From contig JAPFFF010000201.1 in NCBI GenBank assembly GCA_039105265.1, positions 1 through 31,587 on the forward strand: a DNA stretch of 31,587 nucleotides. The letters run 5' to 3'. Shown here one piece after another: positions 1 through 10,725 of this stretch. Source of the stretch: Tritrichomonas musculus. Its lineage: Eukaryota > Parabasalia > Tritrichomonadida > Tritrichomonadidae. Under the pieces are notes generated by a model. It worked only from the letters and a program-made list of their open reading frames with translations, did not search any database and was not told where the DNA came from. Each line of letters begins with the position of its first letter. The first letter of the stretch is position 1. The position numbers and the translations under genes are program-made.

Positions 1-162
1 GATGCAATTTTTAGCCAATGATATAATAAAAAGATTAATATCTGAAATAATAGTGAATTTTCCGAAAAAAATATCTTAACAACTTCTAAAAGAGATTACT
101 CAGCATAGTAAAAGTGTCAAATCAACAAAATAAGCCAAAGAAGAATGCAAATAGTTAGACTA
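1..162. other. A+T-rich sequence, no gene
   Basis: I see no coding potential or structured RNA here. It ends at the TA dinucleotide that may be the left target duplication of the inverted-repeat element starting at 163. Confidence 0.5.
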
Positions 163-1118
163 GAGATCGGCGAAAAAGGAATTTCCATATTTACAAAACT
201 TTTTCATATCATTAAGATCCATATGTTTTAAAAATCCATTTTTTTTCGAAAAGAAAAAGGTTTGTCTGTAAAAATATTTTTTTGTGAAATAATTTTTTCG
301 TTTAAAAAATTTGTTTTCTTTTTAAAATGAAAAATACTTCTTAAAATGATCTTTTTTTTGCGAAATAATTTTCTTTTTTCAAAACACCAAGTCTTTTTTA
401 TATGAACAATTTTTTTTAATATAGATTTTCTTTTAAAAAAAACAAGATCTTATAAATATATTATTTGATTTTGATTTTTGAATACGTTATTTATTCATAT
501 TAAAAAAAAAAACGTTATAATTGGTGGAAAAAACTACATTTTGAGGACAAAACTATTATTTTCATTCCCGATTTAAACTGTCTGCATCAAAAGCATCATT
601 TAAGATTGAAAAGTGCCTCACAGCTTAATGAAGCAAATGATATTTTCTATATCATTAGAATGCTTCAAATTTTGAATATAGTTTGATCATAAGCAATGAT
701 TACGAGTACTTTATAATTTATACATAAAATATCATTCTTTATGATTTGAATAATATCTAAATATATGTTTTTATTAAATAATTCTTTGAAATTCTTGTTA
801 ACAAAATTTTTTCTATCAATTTATATTTCGAAAGGAATTTATGATTTTAATTAAATTTTTTATTTGAAATGATCGAAACTTATTGATATGATTTTACTTT
901 TTGCACACACAAAAACTTTTCGCAAAGAAGCTTTTTTTTTATAAAAAAAAAATATTCAAAAATAAACCTTTTTATAAAAAAGTCACTTTTTTTTTAAAAA
1001 ACAATTTTTTTTCGAAAAAGTGTATGCTTTCAGATATAACTTATACACATCAAAATAAATATGTTTTATAAATATAATTCTTTATTTTCAAAAAGGAAAT
1101 CCCTTTTTCTCCGAGCTC
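163..1118. mobile_element. Possible MITE-like element with imperfect terminal inverted repeats
   Basis: The left end (GAGATCGGCGAAAAAGGAAT, from 163) is matched in inverted orientation by the right end at about 1095-1118 (reverse complement GAGCTCGGAGAAAAAGGGAT). Both ends abut TA, as expected for a TA-targeting DNA transposon. The interior is poly-A and poly-T tracts without a credible ORF. If real it is a non-autonomous copy of about 956 bp. The repeat is short and imperfect and the background is low complexity, so chance or decay cannot be excluded. Confidence 0.4.
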
Positions 1119-1462
1119 TACTTATTTGCTAAATTCATGACCAAATAAACATTCAATTATATTTATCAAAAAGTTCAAAAAATAAACTTTTTTTCTTATT
1201 GTAGAATTGGATTTTTTTTACAATAAAAATCAGGCATAACTCTTTCTTTATGATTTCAAATTTTTGCACTCAGTAAATGCAAATGATTAAATAATAATTT
1301 TTTTTTTTATTAGAAATAATTATCAAACAGAGGTATTCACGAAGAAAACTAGCCTAGCAATTTAATTCTAACTTATTTATTTTATTTTTAAAATATGTAA
1401 TTAAGATAAATTACAAATTTTACATGATTCCATGTGTTTATTTTCAAGATATTGCTTAAGCA

Positions 1463-1557
1463 TTTTTTTGTGAGAAAAAAAAAATATTTTCAATATATAT
1501 ATATTGAGATATTTTATTGAAAATATTTTTTTTTTTTTTTTTTCTCACAAAAAAAAA
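1463..1557. repeat. Hairpin-forming inverted repeat
   Basis: The arm TTTTTTTGTGAGAAAAAA (from 1463) is mirrored by a T-run, CTCAC and an A-run ending at 1557. An inner arm ATATTTTCAATATA pairs with TATTGAAAATATT. Together they form a long A/T-rich stem around a (TA)n core. It lies at the outer left side of the larger mirrored structure that runs to about 2615. Confidence 0.5.
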
Positions 1558-1807
1558 TTCCAAAAATTCCAAATATAATATTGAAATATATATATTTAAT
1601 GTCAATATAAGCTTGTAAAATATACCCAAATGTAAAAAAAAGACCTGGTCTTGGTGATTCTTTCTGGTCTTTTGGTGATTTTAATAAATCTTTTAAAAAG
1701 TTATTTCTTATGAATTATTAAATAAAATGATTAAATGATATTTGATTAAATAATAATTCAATTTACGAATCAACATTCAATAAATTTAATGAATTTATTT
1801 AATTACT

Positions 1808-1923
1808 CGGCTATATATATTCATAAAAATATAAATACTATTAATATTTCAATGCATTATTTCAATTCATTATTTATTATTCGGCTATATATATTCATAA
1901 AAATATAAATACTATTAATATTT
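1808..1923. repeat. Direct repeat of about 42 bp, period 74
   Basis: A block beginning CGGCTATATATATTCATAAA at 1808 recurs almost exactly at 1882. The spacer between the two copies is A+T-rich. It lies inside the mirrored structure 1490-2615. Confidence 0.75.
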
Positions 1924-2140
1924 TAAATACATTTTATATCGGTATATATTTAAAATATAAATGAAAAAAATTTATTTTCAATTGAAAAAATGCTTTTATT
2001 GATTTTATTATATATTTATATCTTATTTTTTTTTTTTATTTTATATATGATATTTTTAAAGCTTTACAAATCACCATCGCCAAAAAAACCGTTTTGGTGA
2101 TCTCCAAAATATATGTAAACTATTCAAAATTGAATGCTGT

Positions 2141-2171
2141 CGCCAAAAGCCCAAGACCTGGGCTTTTGGTG
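2141..2171. repeat. Short hairpin with GC-richer stem
   Basis: GCCAAAAGCCC is followed after a 7-base loop by GGGCTTTTGGTG, giving a stem of about 12 bp with one mismatch in otherwise A+T-rich sequence. It could be a transposon inner repeat. Nothing else indicates a terminator or structured RNA. Confidence 0.4.
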
Positions 2172-2615
2172 AAATCGGTTATTTGGCTTTTCATCGTCAA
2201 TATAAAACAGCTTTTTATTATTATTTTATATGATATATTATACAAATCATACAATTATTTAGTAATATTCAAAAAATAACATTTTTTTACTGAGAAAATC
2301 TTATCGATTATTAATATGACTTTTGATAAAACTCATTTAATTCCTCTTTCAAATAATTCAATGGTTTATGACAATAATAAATATTAATAATAATTTATTT
2401 GACAATAATATGGTTACATTTGGTGATTTTTAAAACCCAAAAAACGTTTATTTCACCAAATTTACAAGCTTAGTCAATATATATAAAATTCCAAATATAA
2501 TATTTTCAAAAAAAAAAAAAATAATATTTCGATATTTATTTGGAATTTTAAATGAAAGATTTTCTATAAAACAATATAAAATATCTCAATATATATATAT
2601 ATATTGACATTAAAT

Positions 2616-5453
2616 AATTATAAATTAAAGCATATATCGATTAATAATATTTTAAATAAAAATTTATTTAGATATTAACTTATTTTTATTTCAAAAAAAA
2701 AATATTTATTTAATAATATTAGTTTTTCACAAAATTTGTGAACACTTTTGTGAAATCCTTTGAAAAAAAGCTAATTTTGATTTATTTGATAGAAAAAATG
2801 AATATTAATAGAATTATTTAAATGTTTAGCAAATTATTTGATTCAAATTATCGACATTTTCTATTATATATATATATATATATAGAAATATATATTTTAT
2901 CCAATATCTGTAAAATTTCAATTTATTATTTTTTTTTGTTGTTTGATTTTTGAACATTTTGACGTTTTGCACCCAAAAAAAACATCGATATTGTTGGAAA
3001 CAAATTTTCTCAAAATTAAACACATAAATTTCTTATTGATCGCAATATATGTTAAGATGAATCGCAATAATTAATATATTAAAATTAAAAGCAAAAAGCT
3101 AGGCTGAAAAAAAAATTGGGTTGGATTTTTATTAATTCTTTTGTTTTTTTTTGTTAAATCCATTGCTTTTTTAAATATCGAATTTATTAAAATGAGATAT
3201 AAAGCCAACTCAAAATTTAATTCTTTATATATTTATTAAAATTTTTAAGAATTTTTAATCCTTATTAAAAAAAAGTCTAATAATTCTAATATACCTGAAA
3301 AAATAAAATTCTTCTATTTTAACAATGCAATGCTTGCCAAAGATAATATAGAGCAATTAAATGTTTTTTTTATAAATTAGAATATTTATACTCTTATAGT
3401 CATTGAATTAATGCATTTCTAAAATCCAAAAAGACGTTAAGTCACTTAACATGAATACCTCTTATCAAACTTTTTAAAGAGCTTATTAAGGTAAAGTATT
3501 CAATTTTAAATCTTTCAAAAAGTGAATGAAAAAATGAGTGTTTTATAACTAATATCATGATTAAAAAAAATCTTGATTGGAGCAATGTTGATAAAAAACA
3601 ATAAGTTATAATATTTCGTGTTTGCTTGCTTTTAAATATTTCCAAGAATGAAGATATGATAAGGAACATTCATTTGATCAATAGGCACAAGTTGGAAAAA
3701 AAGGCTGATCAACTAGTTTTATTTTGAAATCGTATTATGAAATAAATAAAAAAATCTGGAATCGTGACGTTGGATTTCTTTTTATTGCTAATTACATTTT
3801 TTGAGTACTTTATTTTTTATACTCCTCAGAAAACTCTTTTTTTCTCACAATTTTTTTCAATTAAAAATATTTTACAACTATCAAACAACTCAGAAAATCA
3901 TTATCAATTTTCTTAGACTTCAATTTTTTTCAAAGAATATTAATTCAATTTTATATCATTGATTGATAATTTTATTTGAAATAAACTTATCAATTTTTTT
4001 TTTCTTTTTCAAAAAATTAAAATATATTTTTTTTTATATTGAACGTCAATTTAATCTTTATATTTAGGGAATATATTTATTTCCTTATATTTTATATTAT
4101 ATAATAATATTTTAAGTCATCCTGCATTTTTCATACCTAACTATGCTCTCTTTTTAAATTGAAAAATTTTATATCAAAATGTATTTGGAATGAAATACAT
4201 GCTTATTACTTCATAAAAATAATAAATCAATAGAAAGGAATATTAAATTCTCATTTCTATTTTGAATGATAATTCATTTTTCTCAATCAACTTTTAGAAG
4301 AGTATATGCAACTCTCACAAAATATGATCGTTAAAAATAAAATCTTAAACAATTTTATATTAGAAAAAAAAAGGAAATTTCTCAATAAAAAATTCATATT
4401 TCTCCATTTATTTTAAGAATATATTTTTGTTATTTTTGAATGTTAAATTTAAAAGAAAAATTTTATAAGGAAACCTTTTCCAGCATATTTTTTTAACATA
4501 ATTATGATGACCTTTGATATAAACAAAAACTAAGATCGAAAATGTATATAAATCTTATTTTTTACATCTATCCCATGGTATTTATGAGAATATAAAGAAA
4601 TTAATTATCTCAAAATTTCATGTTTCGTATAAAAACTGAAGGCTCCCTCATGCGAAAATATGAGAGATATGCTTTTATAAGTTGTATAATATAATCAAGA
4701 AGCTCATAAGAACCAATATTTTGGTTAAAATAAACAATTTATATATAATAACAATTAGTGTTAACTTTTTTTCATTGTATGTTGTTTTCAGGAGTCTTTT
4801 ATCTAAATCGCGGGGAAAGAGTTTTTTATTTTCATTGTATATTTTCATTTTATAAATATTTGAGACTTTATTTTAAGAGAAAAATCGCAAAGATTTAATT
4901 TTGGGTATTGACATATTCACACATTTTTAATATATTGATTTAATATTACTTGAATTTATGATAAATGCAAATTTGTCTATAATAAAACAATAATAAAAAC
5001 AATCAAAAGCATATATAAAAAAAGATATTTGAGTTTTATTTTTCACTTTTTGAGGCTCTTCTAGAAAAATCTTTAATTAAAAGTTAATTGTAACAAAAAA
5101 GTGGATTAAAACAATCTATAGATTACATCGTTGTAAATATACATAAATAGTTTCTCTGCAGCAATTTCTTTTAAATATTGTGGTTTGCTTGTCGTAAACT
5201 TAATTTGTATATTCTCGTCGTAAAAAAATTCATAGAATAATATATTTTATACAGTTTCTGTGTAATAAACAGGAAGAATTTTAATTAAAACCGATTAATT
5301 ATTAATTTTGCAGTGGTTAAATTCTGTTTTAATATACAGCAGATTATCTTAAAGAGCATGAATTCGTGATGATATACCAAACAAACAAACAAATTAAACA
5401 TAGAAAGAATAAAATTAAAGAAAGAAAGAATAAATAAGATCTCTCTTTTTTCT
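2616..5453. other. Gene-free A+T-rich stretch
   Basis: Nearly 3 kb of very A+T-rich sequence, with a (TA)n run near 2862-2884. Short ORFs here are what such base composition produces. A plus-strand frame at about 3445-3840 is more open than expected, with a few stops, and could be a decayed coding remnant; I recognise no family. I see no tRNA, rRNA or clear transposon ends. Confidence 0.5.
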
Positions 5454-5457
5454 TTTA
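5454..5457 (-). promoter_or_regulatory. TAAA polyadenylation signal overlapping the stop codon
   Basis: On the minus strand the stop codon TAA of the C2-domain gene is followed by A, giving TAAA. In Trichomonas vaginalis a UAAA tetranucleotide, often overlapping the stop codon, is the known cleavage and polyadenylation signal. The match is short, so confidence rests on its exact position. Confidence 0.5.
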
Positions 5458-7245
5458 TTCAGAATCCTCTGTATCATATGGCAAAGCATAATCAGTTGTA
5501 TGATTTATATTAAAGACTGCTTGTCCAAAGGACTTCTTCTTGCCATAGGCGAAGTTCTTTGGCTTTTGGATGTCATGAGTAACATCGTTTTCACCATCAG
5601 GGATGTCTTTAACAGGGATCTCAACAACACCGATATTGGCTGGTTCTCCGTCGCTGACTGTCTTCCAAATGTTAAAGACCAATACATTTCCTTTTTTGAT
5701 TCTATTGAGGTAGAATTTCAAGTCAGGAGTTTCACCGTTATCGACCTTATTGCTTTCTGTTGTCTTCTTTTTCTTATTCAAGCCATAGGAAATGAGGTCC
5801 ATTGTGACGTAGACCTGTCCGTCTTCATCATCGATATCAACAAGATCAGAAAGGGATTTCAAGCTTCCTATGACGTTATCATATCTGCATGGTTTTACTT
5901 TAGTATCTCTTTGCTCATCTGGCTTGTGCTGCTTGTGTTGCTGGATTTCTTCTTCTCTTAAGCTAGATAAACTTTGTAATTCTGATGATGAAAGGGAGGT
6001 GAAGCTGGTAGAGTAATGTGATGATAAGTCGCTACCCAGTGAGAAGTCATGGCAATCATATGATGAACGTGCCCTTACATGGTCTGTTGGTCTGAGGGTG
6101 AAATGAATTACGCAATCGTCTGTTCCTGGAACTTCTTCCTTATATTCTTTAGTTTTGTTCATTTCAAGTTCCTTTAAGAAAATGGCAATGTTATCACCTT
6201 TTGATGGCTTGATGGTAAAAACGTCTTTTTGTAAATTGTTGAAAGGAACAACAAGGCTTTGATTCCATTTGAAATTCTTAGATCCCTTGGATGTGGCATA
6301 TGTCCTGTTGTTAACTTCAAGCTCGCATGTTAATGGTTCATCTTCTTCTGCATAACCATCACAATCGATTAAATAAACGTTTAAATCATACTTGGAATCA
6401 TCACTAATTGGTGTGTTGTAATCAAGTGGTGTAATAGAGAGTCTCAAATGTCCAACTTTTTGGTTCTTTGTATTGTAAACGTCATCATCAAAAGTAACAT
6501 CTTTTTGTCCAGCAGAAAAACTTGAGGTTGGGAATTTGACAGATTTAATATATTTCTTCTCGTTCTTTAAGAGAACAACTTTGAGCGTGTCTTTGCTTGC
6601 ATCAACTGTTTTGATATATAAATCTTCATTCCAAACTGGATTTGTTCCATTTTGAACAGTTGTAATTGGATTAGATGTATCATCAACTTCCATCTTGAGT
6701 TGGACACAATAGTCTCCTTCTTCGAGATCACTTGCGTCTATGGCTTTAACTCGGAAGCATAATCCTTCTCCTTTACCTTTCCTTGGAGATTTGAGACCTC
6801 CTGACTTCTTTCGTGGCTCGTCTTGTAAAGAAATTTCAAGATAAAGTGTACCAACATCTTGATCTTTATAATGCAATTCTTTTTTGATTTCTTTGGTTTC
6901 GCCATATTGGAATGAAAGAAAAGAAATTTTGAGTTGCTTACTAATTGGGAAGCTTTTTAATTTATCTTTTGACTTTACTTCGACATAAATTAATTCAGTT
7001 TCAAGATCATCGACTTTGAAAGTGAATGTTTCGTTCCATTCTGGATTTGGATCGTTTTTGACTACATCTGTTTTGTGCTTTTGAAGTTCATCAGAACCAA
7101 GCTTAACGGAAACGAATGGACATAGCTTATTTGAGTCTTTTCCTTCGCATTTGAGATCTTCAGCTTTAATAACTTTGACATTAACTTTTACTTTACCATC
7201 GACAAAATCTGAGTTCTGACTACGGATTCCTTCGGCTTGAGACAT
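5455..7245 (-). CDS. Multi-C2-domain protein, 596 aa
   Basis: The ATG at 7243-7245 (MSQAEGIRS) is the best start; the open frame extends a few codons upstream, but only with a non-ATG codon. A C2 domain spans about residues 18-140 with the family signature DPNPEWNETFTF near 65-76. A second spans about 163-275 (TNPVWNEDLYI near 201). A weaker C2-like segment lies at about 285-385 (FKWNQSLVVPF). A serine-rich linker (395-435) leads to a beta-rich C-terminal region (about 475-582) that may be a fourth, decayed copy. C2 domains usually bind phospholipid membranes, often with calcium held by loop aspartates. In domain 1 the usual SDPYV is LCPFV and the second acidic loop is poor in Asp, so calcium binding there is doubtful. 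There is no signal peptide or membrane helix. It is probably a cytosolic, membrane-recruited protein; the specific role is unknown. An initiator lies just upstream and a TAAA signal at the stop. Confidence 0.9.
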   Translation of the reverse strand: MSQAEGIRSQNSDFVDGKVKVNVKVIKAEDLKCEGKDSNKLCPFVSVKLGSDELQKHKTDVVKNDPNPEWNETFTFKVDDLETELIYVEVKSKDKLKSFPISKQLKISFLSFQYGETKEIKKELHYKDQDVGTLYLEISLQDEPRKKSGGLKSPRKGKGEGLCFRVKAIDASDLEEGDYCVQLKMEVDDTSNPITTVQNGTNPVWNEDLYIKTVDASKDTLKVVLLKNEKKYIKSVKFPTSSFSAGQKDVTFDDDVYNTKNQKVGHLRLSITPLDYNTPISDDSKYDLNVYLIDCDGYAEEDEPLTCELEVNNRTYATSKGSKNFKWNQSLVVPFNNLQKDVFTIKPSKGDNIAIFLKELEMNKTKEYKEEVPGTDDCVIHFTLRPTDHVRARSSYDCHDFSLGSDLSSHYSTSFTSLSSSELQSLSSLREEEIQQHKQHKPDEQRDTKVKPCRYDNVIGSLKSLSDLVDIDDEDGQVYVTMDLISYGLNKKKKTTESNKVDNGETPDLKFYLNRIKKGNVLVFNIWKTVSDGEPANIGVVEIPVKDIPDGENDVTHDIQKPKNFAYGKKKSFGQAVFNINHTTDYALPYDTEDSE

Positions 7246-7262
7246 AATAGAAAACACTTAAT

Positions 7263-7268
7263 AAGTGA
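7263..7268 (-). promoter_or_regulatory. Initiator (Inr) TCACTT of the C2-domain gene
   Basis: On the minus strand TCACTT matches the trichomonad core promoter consensus TCA(+1)Py(T/A)(T/A). The predicted +1 A falls 21 nt upstream of the ATG, in line with the very short 5' leaders known in Trichomonas vaginalis. It supports both the choice of start codon and the taxonomic guess. Confidence 0.6.
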
Positions 7269-7269
7269 A

Positions 7270-8570
7270 TAAAACTACTTTTTGATTATATTGAAAAGTT
7301 ATATACGAATATCTCATATATATTCATAAATTTTTTAATATAAAAATGCTTTGATTATTACTTTTTATTATTGGCATAGGTATATCATTAATATAATATC
7401 TATATACCTTATATTTTGCTGATTTATGATTTCTTTAAATACGATCATATCAATTATTTAATAATTTCTAAATATTTTTATCTTAATAATTTTAAATTTT
7501 TTTAGTATAATATTTTTTTTTCATATTTTATTTATATTTTTACCCCAACTTTTAAAATTATTTACTTGTAACATCATAATTTTTAAATATAGAATAAAAA
7601 TAAGCTTTTTTGGAATTGAATAAATTATATTCAATTATCGCTATTTTAAAAAGTTATTTTTTCCTTAATATTTATTTATATAGCTTTTATTTTATAATAT
7701 TAATATCATTTTTGGCCAAAATACTTATTTATTGAATATTGCTTTTTAATAACTTTTGTGAAAAAGTTTCAATTAAAAAATATCAAATGATTGAAACATT
7801 ACTAAAATATTATTATTACTACTCATTTAGTGTTGGAAATCGATACAGCATTAATTCAAATAAGTGCAATAATTTGGTTCTAGAGATCAAAAACCGCCAA
7901 AATATTTCTATTAGTTTATACCAAATTAAAATCTATTTTTAATTAATATTTTTTATCATTTAGCAAAAAATTTAAATAAAAATTAAATTTTTCAATAATC
8001 AACAAAGCTTTCCTTATAAATTATGCCAAAAAAGACTTTATATTATTTGAATAAACTCCGATCAAATTTAACAAAAATGAAATAAAATTTATTTATTAAA
8101 TTGAATGTCGTAAAAAAATTTATTTTTCATATAAAGATGATTTCAAGAACCCAACATCTAATAAGTAGATATCAAATATTTTGATATCAAATTGTTAATT
8201 ATGCCTAAAAAAATGTATAAATGATACCAAAATACAATTTATGCAAATTTCCGAAAAAACGAAAAGTATGAGTTTTGCTCTTCATAATCTTTACATCACA
8301 TTTTTATTAACGTAACTTTTTAACGTAACTTTTTATAAACTCAAAAGTTTTGAAGTAAATCAATTATTTATGTTTATAACAATATTTTTTTGCATAATCT
8401 AAAGATAAAAATTATTTTTCATTAACTCTTGCTAATTATGATCAAAAAACTATGTTATCACAGATGATTATATCTGAGAGATATAATTAGAAGCAAAATA
8501 TCCTAGGGAAAAAGGTTTTGTACATCGGTACTATTATAAAATAATTCAAATACATCGAATAAAAAAATCA
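7270..8570. other. Gene-free A+T-rich stretch
   Basis: I see no credible gene, RNA or transposon end. The only longer frame (7739-7942) has the low-complexity N/I/K/Y composition expected from A+T-rich DNA. Confidence 0.5.
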
Positions 8571-8579
8571 AAACGATTT

Positions 8580-8894
8580 GGGCAATCGTTTTTGTTCCCA
8601 GACAAACCTAGTCAAATTTTGTTCCCAAGGTCAATTATTAATTTTAAAAAAAAAAAATGAAGAAAGATTTTATATTTTTCCATAATTTTCCCAGGGTTTC
8701 TACTGCCCCAAGTGGGCGTCGAGCGAAGCCTGATCGTAGCGAAGGCGTAGCCGAGACCCCACGGTCGGGGCAAAAACACTGGGAAAAATTTGGAACATAA
8801 AATCTTATCTATATTTTTTTTTTATAAGTTCAATTTAATTGACCAGTGGGAACAAAATTTGACTAGGTTTGTCTGGGAACAAAAACGATTGCCC
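8580..8894. mobile_element. 315-bp Mutator-type MITE with 9-bp target duplication
   Basis: The ends GGGCAATCGTTTTTGTTCCC and its inverted copy are exact for about 48 bp, and similarity continues, less perfectly, for roughly 120 bp inward. The element is flanked by a perfect 9-bp direct repeat, AAACGATTT (8571-8579 and 8895-8903). Long inverted repeats with 9-bp duplications are the hallmark of Mutator-like elements. The centre (about 8696-8770) is GC-rich and partly self-complementary (GCCCC...GGGGC) around CGAAGCC/GTAGCGAAGG-type motifs. It has no coding capacity, so it is non-autonomous and mobilised by a transposase encoded elsewhere. It lies 49 bp from the left end of the larger Mutator-like element, but the two sets of ends differ. 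Confidence 0.9.
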
Positions 8895-8943
8895 AAACGA
8901 TTTTGCTAATCATAATAAGTCGAAATAAAATCAGAATTTTATA

Positions 8944-8968
8944 CAGTTGTTCCACTTTTGTAACAGAA
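8944..8968. repeat. Left terminal inverted repeat of the Mutator-like element
   Basis: 25 bp, exactly inverted at 12571-12595. The next block inward (GATAGAATTTTTTTTACGC, from 8974) has a direct copy at 12773 and a related inverted counterpart near 12350-12400. Confidence 0.8.
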
Positions 8969-9842
8969 GAATCGATAGAATTTTTTTTACGCACTTTTTC
9001 GAAAATTTTCATTCAATTTTTTTCTGATCTCAGAAAAAAAATTCGAACTTTTTCGAAAATTTTCATTCAATTTTGAAAGGCTTTTGAAAATCATAAAATT
9101 TTAAAACTACAAATATAATAAAATCAAAATATTTTTTCTTTTATCTTTTTATTAATTTAATTATTATTATTTTGTTTCAATTTTTTAAAATAAAAGATTC
9201 CTTCTTGTACCAATTGAATTGTCGAAATTTGCTGATTATTTATGAAAAAACTATCAATCCCCTGATTTTATTTTCATCCTTGTAGCGGCTGAAAAATTTG
9301 ATAGTTTTTATAGCGTATTCAATATCATTTTCATAATGACCAACATAGTTTTCTGCTTCTTGAAGGAAATCAAAGTCCATTATAATGTCATTATATTGGA
9401 AATTTAACTGTAATTCGCATTCAGGGAGTTCTGGAAATTGGGAACCAATGCGTAAGCGATGTACACATGGAATATCAATTCTGTAATTAGATGATGCAAG
9501 CTTATTGTTGCTGCAGGCGCATTCATTGATTGAGGTTTGATAAAAAGCAATCATATTTTGCATGCAGGCATCGTCGAAGGATTTCATCATTTTAACAGTC
9601 TTGTTTTTTAAGTAATAGTAATTGTGAGCAATTCTTTTATTTACATTCATATACTTGTCCATTAAAGAAGTATAAAATCTAAAAATAGACTGGTAAAAAG
9701 TATTCCTCCTTGGTGTCCTTTTATTCAAATGGCCGTGAGTTGCCTCAAGCGTATTTGTTGTAGAGGGCATCCGAGCTTGGCAACGCACGGCCAGTGACAC
9801 TTCATTCCAGCGTTTTGGATTTTGAATGGTAGACTTTTTTTT

Positions 9843-10522
9843 GGACAAAATCGGCACCTTTTACAATAACCGTTTTTTGTAAAGTCCAAAATCGGCACCT
9901 TTTACATCAAATAAACATTCAAAATCAATTTTTTACAAAAATGAAAATAAAAAAAAAATAAAATAATTATATATAAATGTTTATTAAAATAGAATTATGA
10001 TAATATTTGGATTAGTTTTAATCTATTTTTTATATAATTATGAATAAATGAAAAAAAGAAAACTATCCAAAAGTATTCCTATAGAGTTAAATTGAACAAT
10101 TCATATGAAAATAATTCATTTGATTACTGCGAGCAAGGTCACACATGTGTGTATTAGTATTTCATTTCAATTTGATATCTGCCAGAAACAAAGACAAATA
10201 AAAATAATAGCTACATGACTATTTTCTGGGCTTAATAGACATACTTTTGGCTACAAATCACTAAAAATGAAAAAAATTCTGATATAAAAAATAAGTTTTT
10301 TTGCTAATATGATATTCAAATTAATGTACAGTGAATTGAGATTATGATCATGTAGAACACATCATCGATAAAAGTCTGTATTACCTCGAGCTTGCTGTAT
10401 ATATGAATGCTTTAAATTAAAAAAAAATGATTTTCAATAAATAAATGGTCATACGTTTATTGTTTTTTTAACAAATTCTATTGATATATTTTGAATAGAT
10501 AAATGGCCTGCTGATTTTGTCC
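9843..10522. mobile_element. 680-bp non-autonomous element inserted in the MULE gene
   Basis: The ends GGACAAAATCGGC (9843) and, inverted, GGACAAAATCAGC (ending at 10522) are flanked by T-runs (at least 5 T on each side), so the target duplication is probably TTTTT or similar but cannot be measured in a homopolymer. A second copy of AAAATCGGCACCTTTTACA lies close to the left end. The interior is A+T-rich without a credible gene. The MULE reading frame resumes directly across the insertion site. The superfamily is uncertain. Confidence 0.65.
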
Positions 10523-10725
10523 TTTTTGGAGTCTACCTTTTGAATACATATTTGGTTGTTTAAAAACACAAGTCCTACTTTTGATAAAGATGCATTTACA
10601 TTTATAAACTCTTCATTATTTTGAGCACATATTTCTGAAAATTTATTTGAGAATATTTGTGTACAATTAAAAAGGTCAAAATTGCTTTCACATTTTATTA
10701 ATCTTTCAATTTCGAAACTATAATC

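Larger units (their letters stand above)
1490..2615. repeat. Degenerate fold-back (mirrored) element
   Basis: Three sub-blocks on the left recur on the right in inverted orientation and in the expected order: a TATTGAGATATTTTAT block (about 1498 and 2577-2605), an ATTCCAAATA block (about 1566 and 2536-2545), and a block containing AAGCTTGTAAA (about 1610 and 2460-2472). The centre holds several copies of CTTTTGGTGA-like sequence and a compact hairpin at 2141-2171. No credible ORF is present. It is probably an old non-autonomous fold-back element, but the ends and target duplication are not clear. Confidence 0.35.

Noticed and set aside
2094-2279. 61-codon plus-strand frame
   Set aside because: Runs through the hairpin and repeats of the mirrored element, has no recognisable domain, and its composition follows the A+T bias.
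3442-3840. Possible decayed coding region on plus (IPLIKLFKELIKVKYSILNL...) and the opposing minus frame
   Set aside because: The plus frame is more open than expected but has several stops and no recognisable family. The minus frame is Phe/Ile/Ser-rich as expected from T-rich DNA. Not enough to call either.
5500-5961. 153-codon plus-strand frame
   Set aside because: Lies antisense inside the C2-domain gene, whose domains and promoter are clear; it is a shadow.
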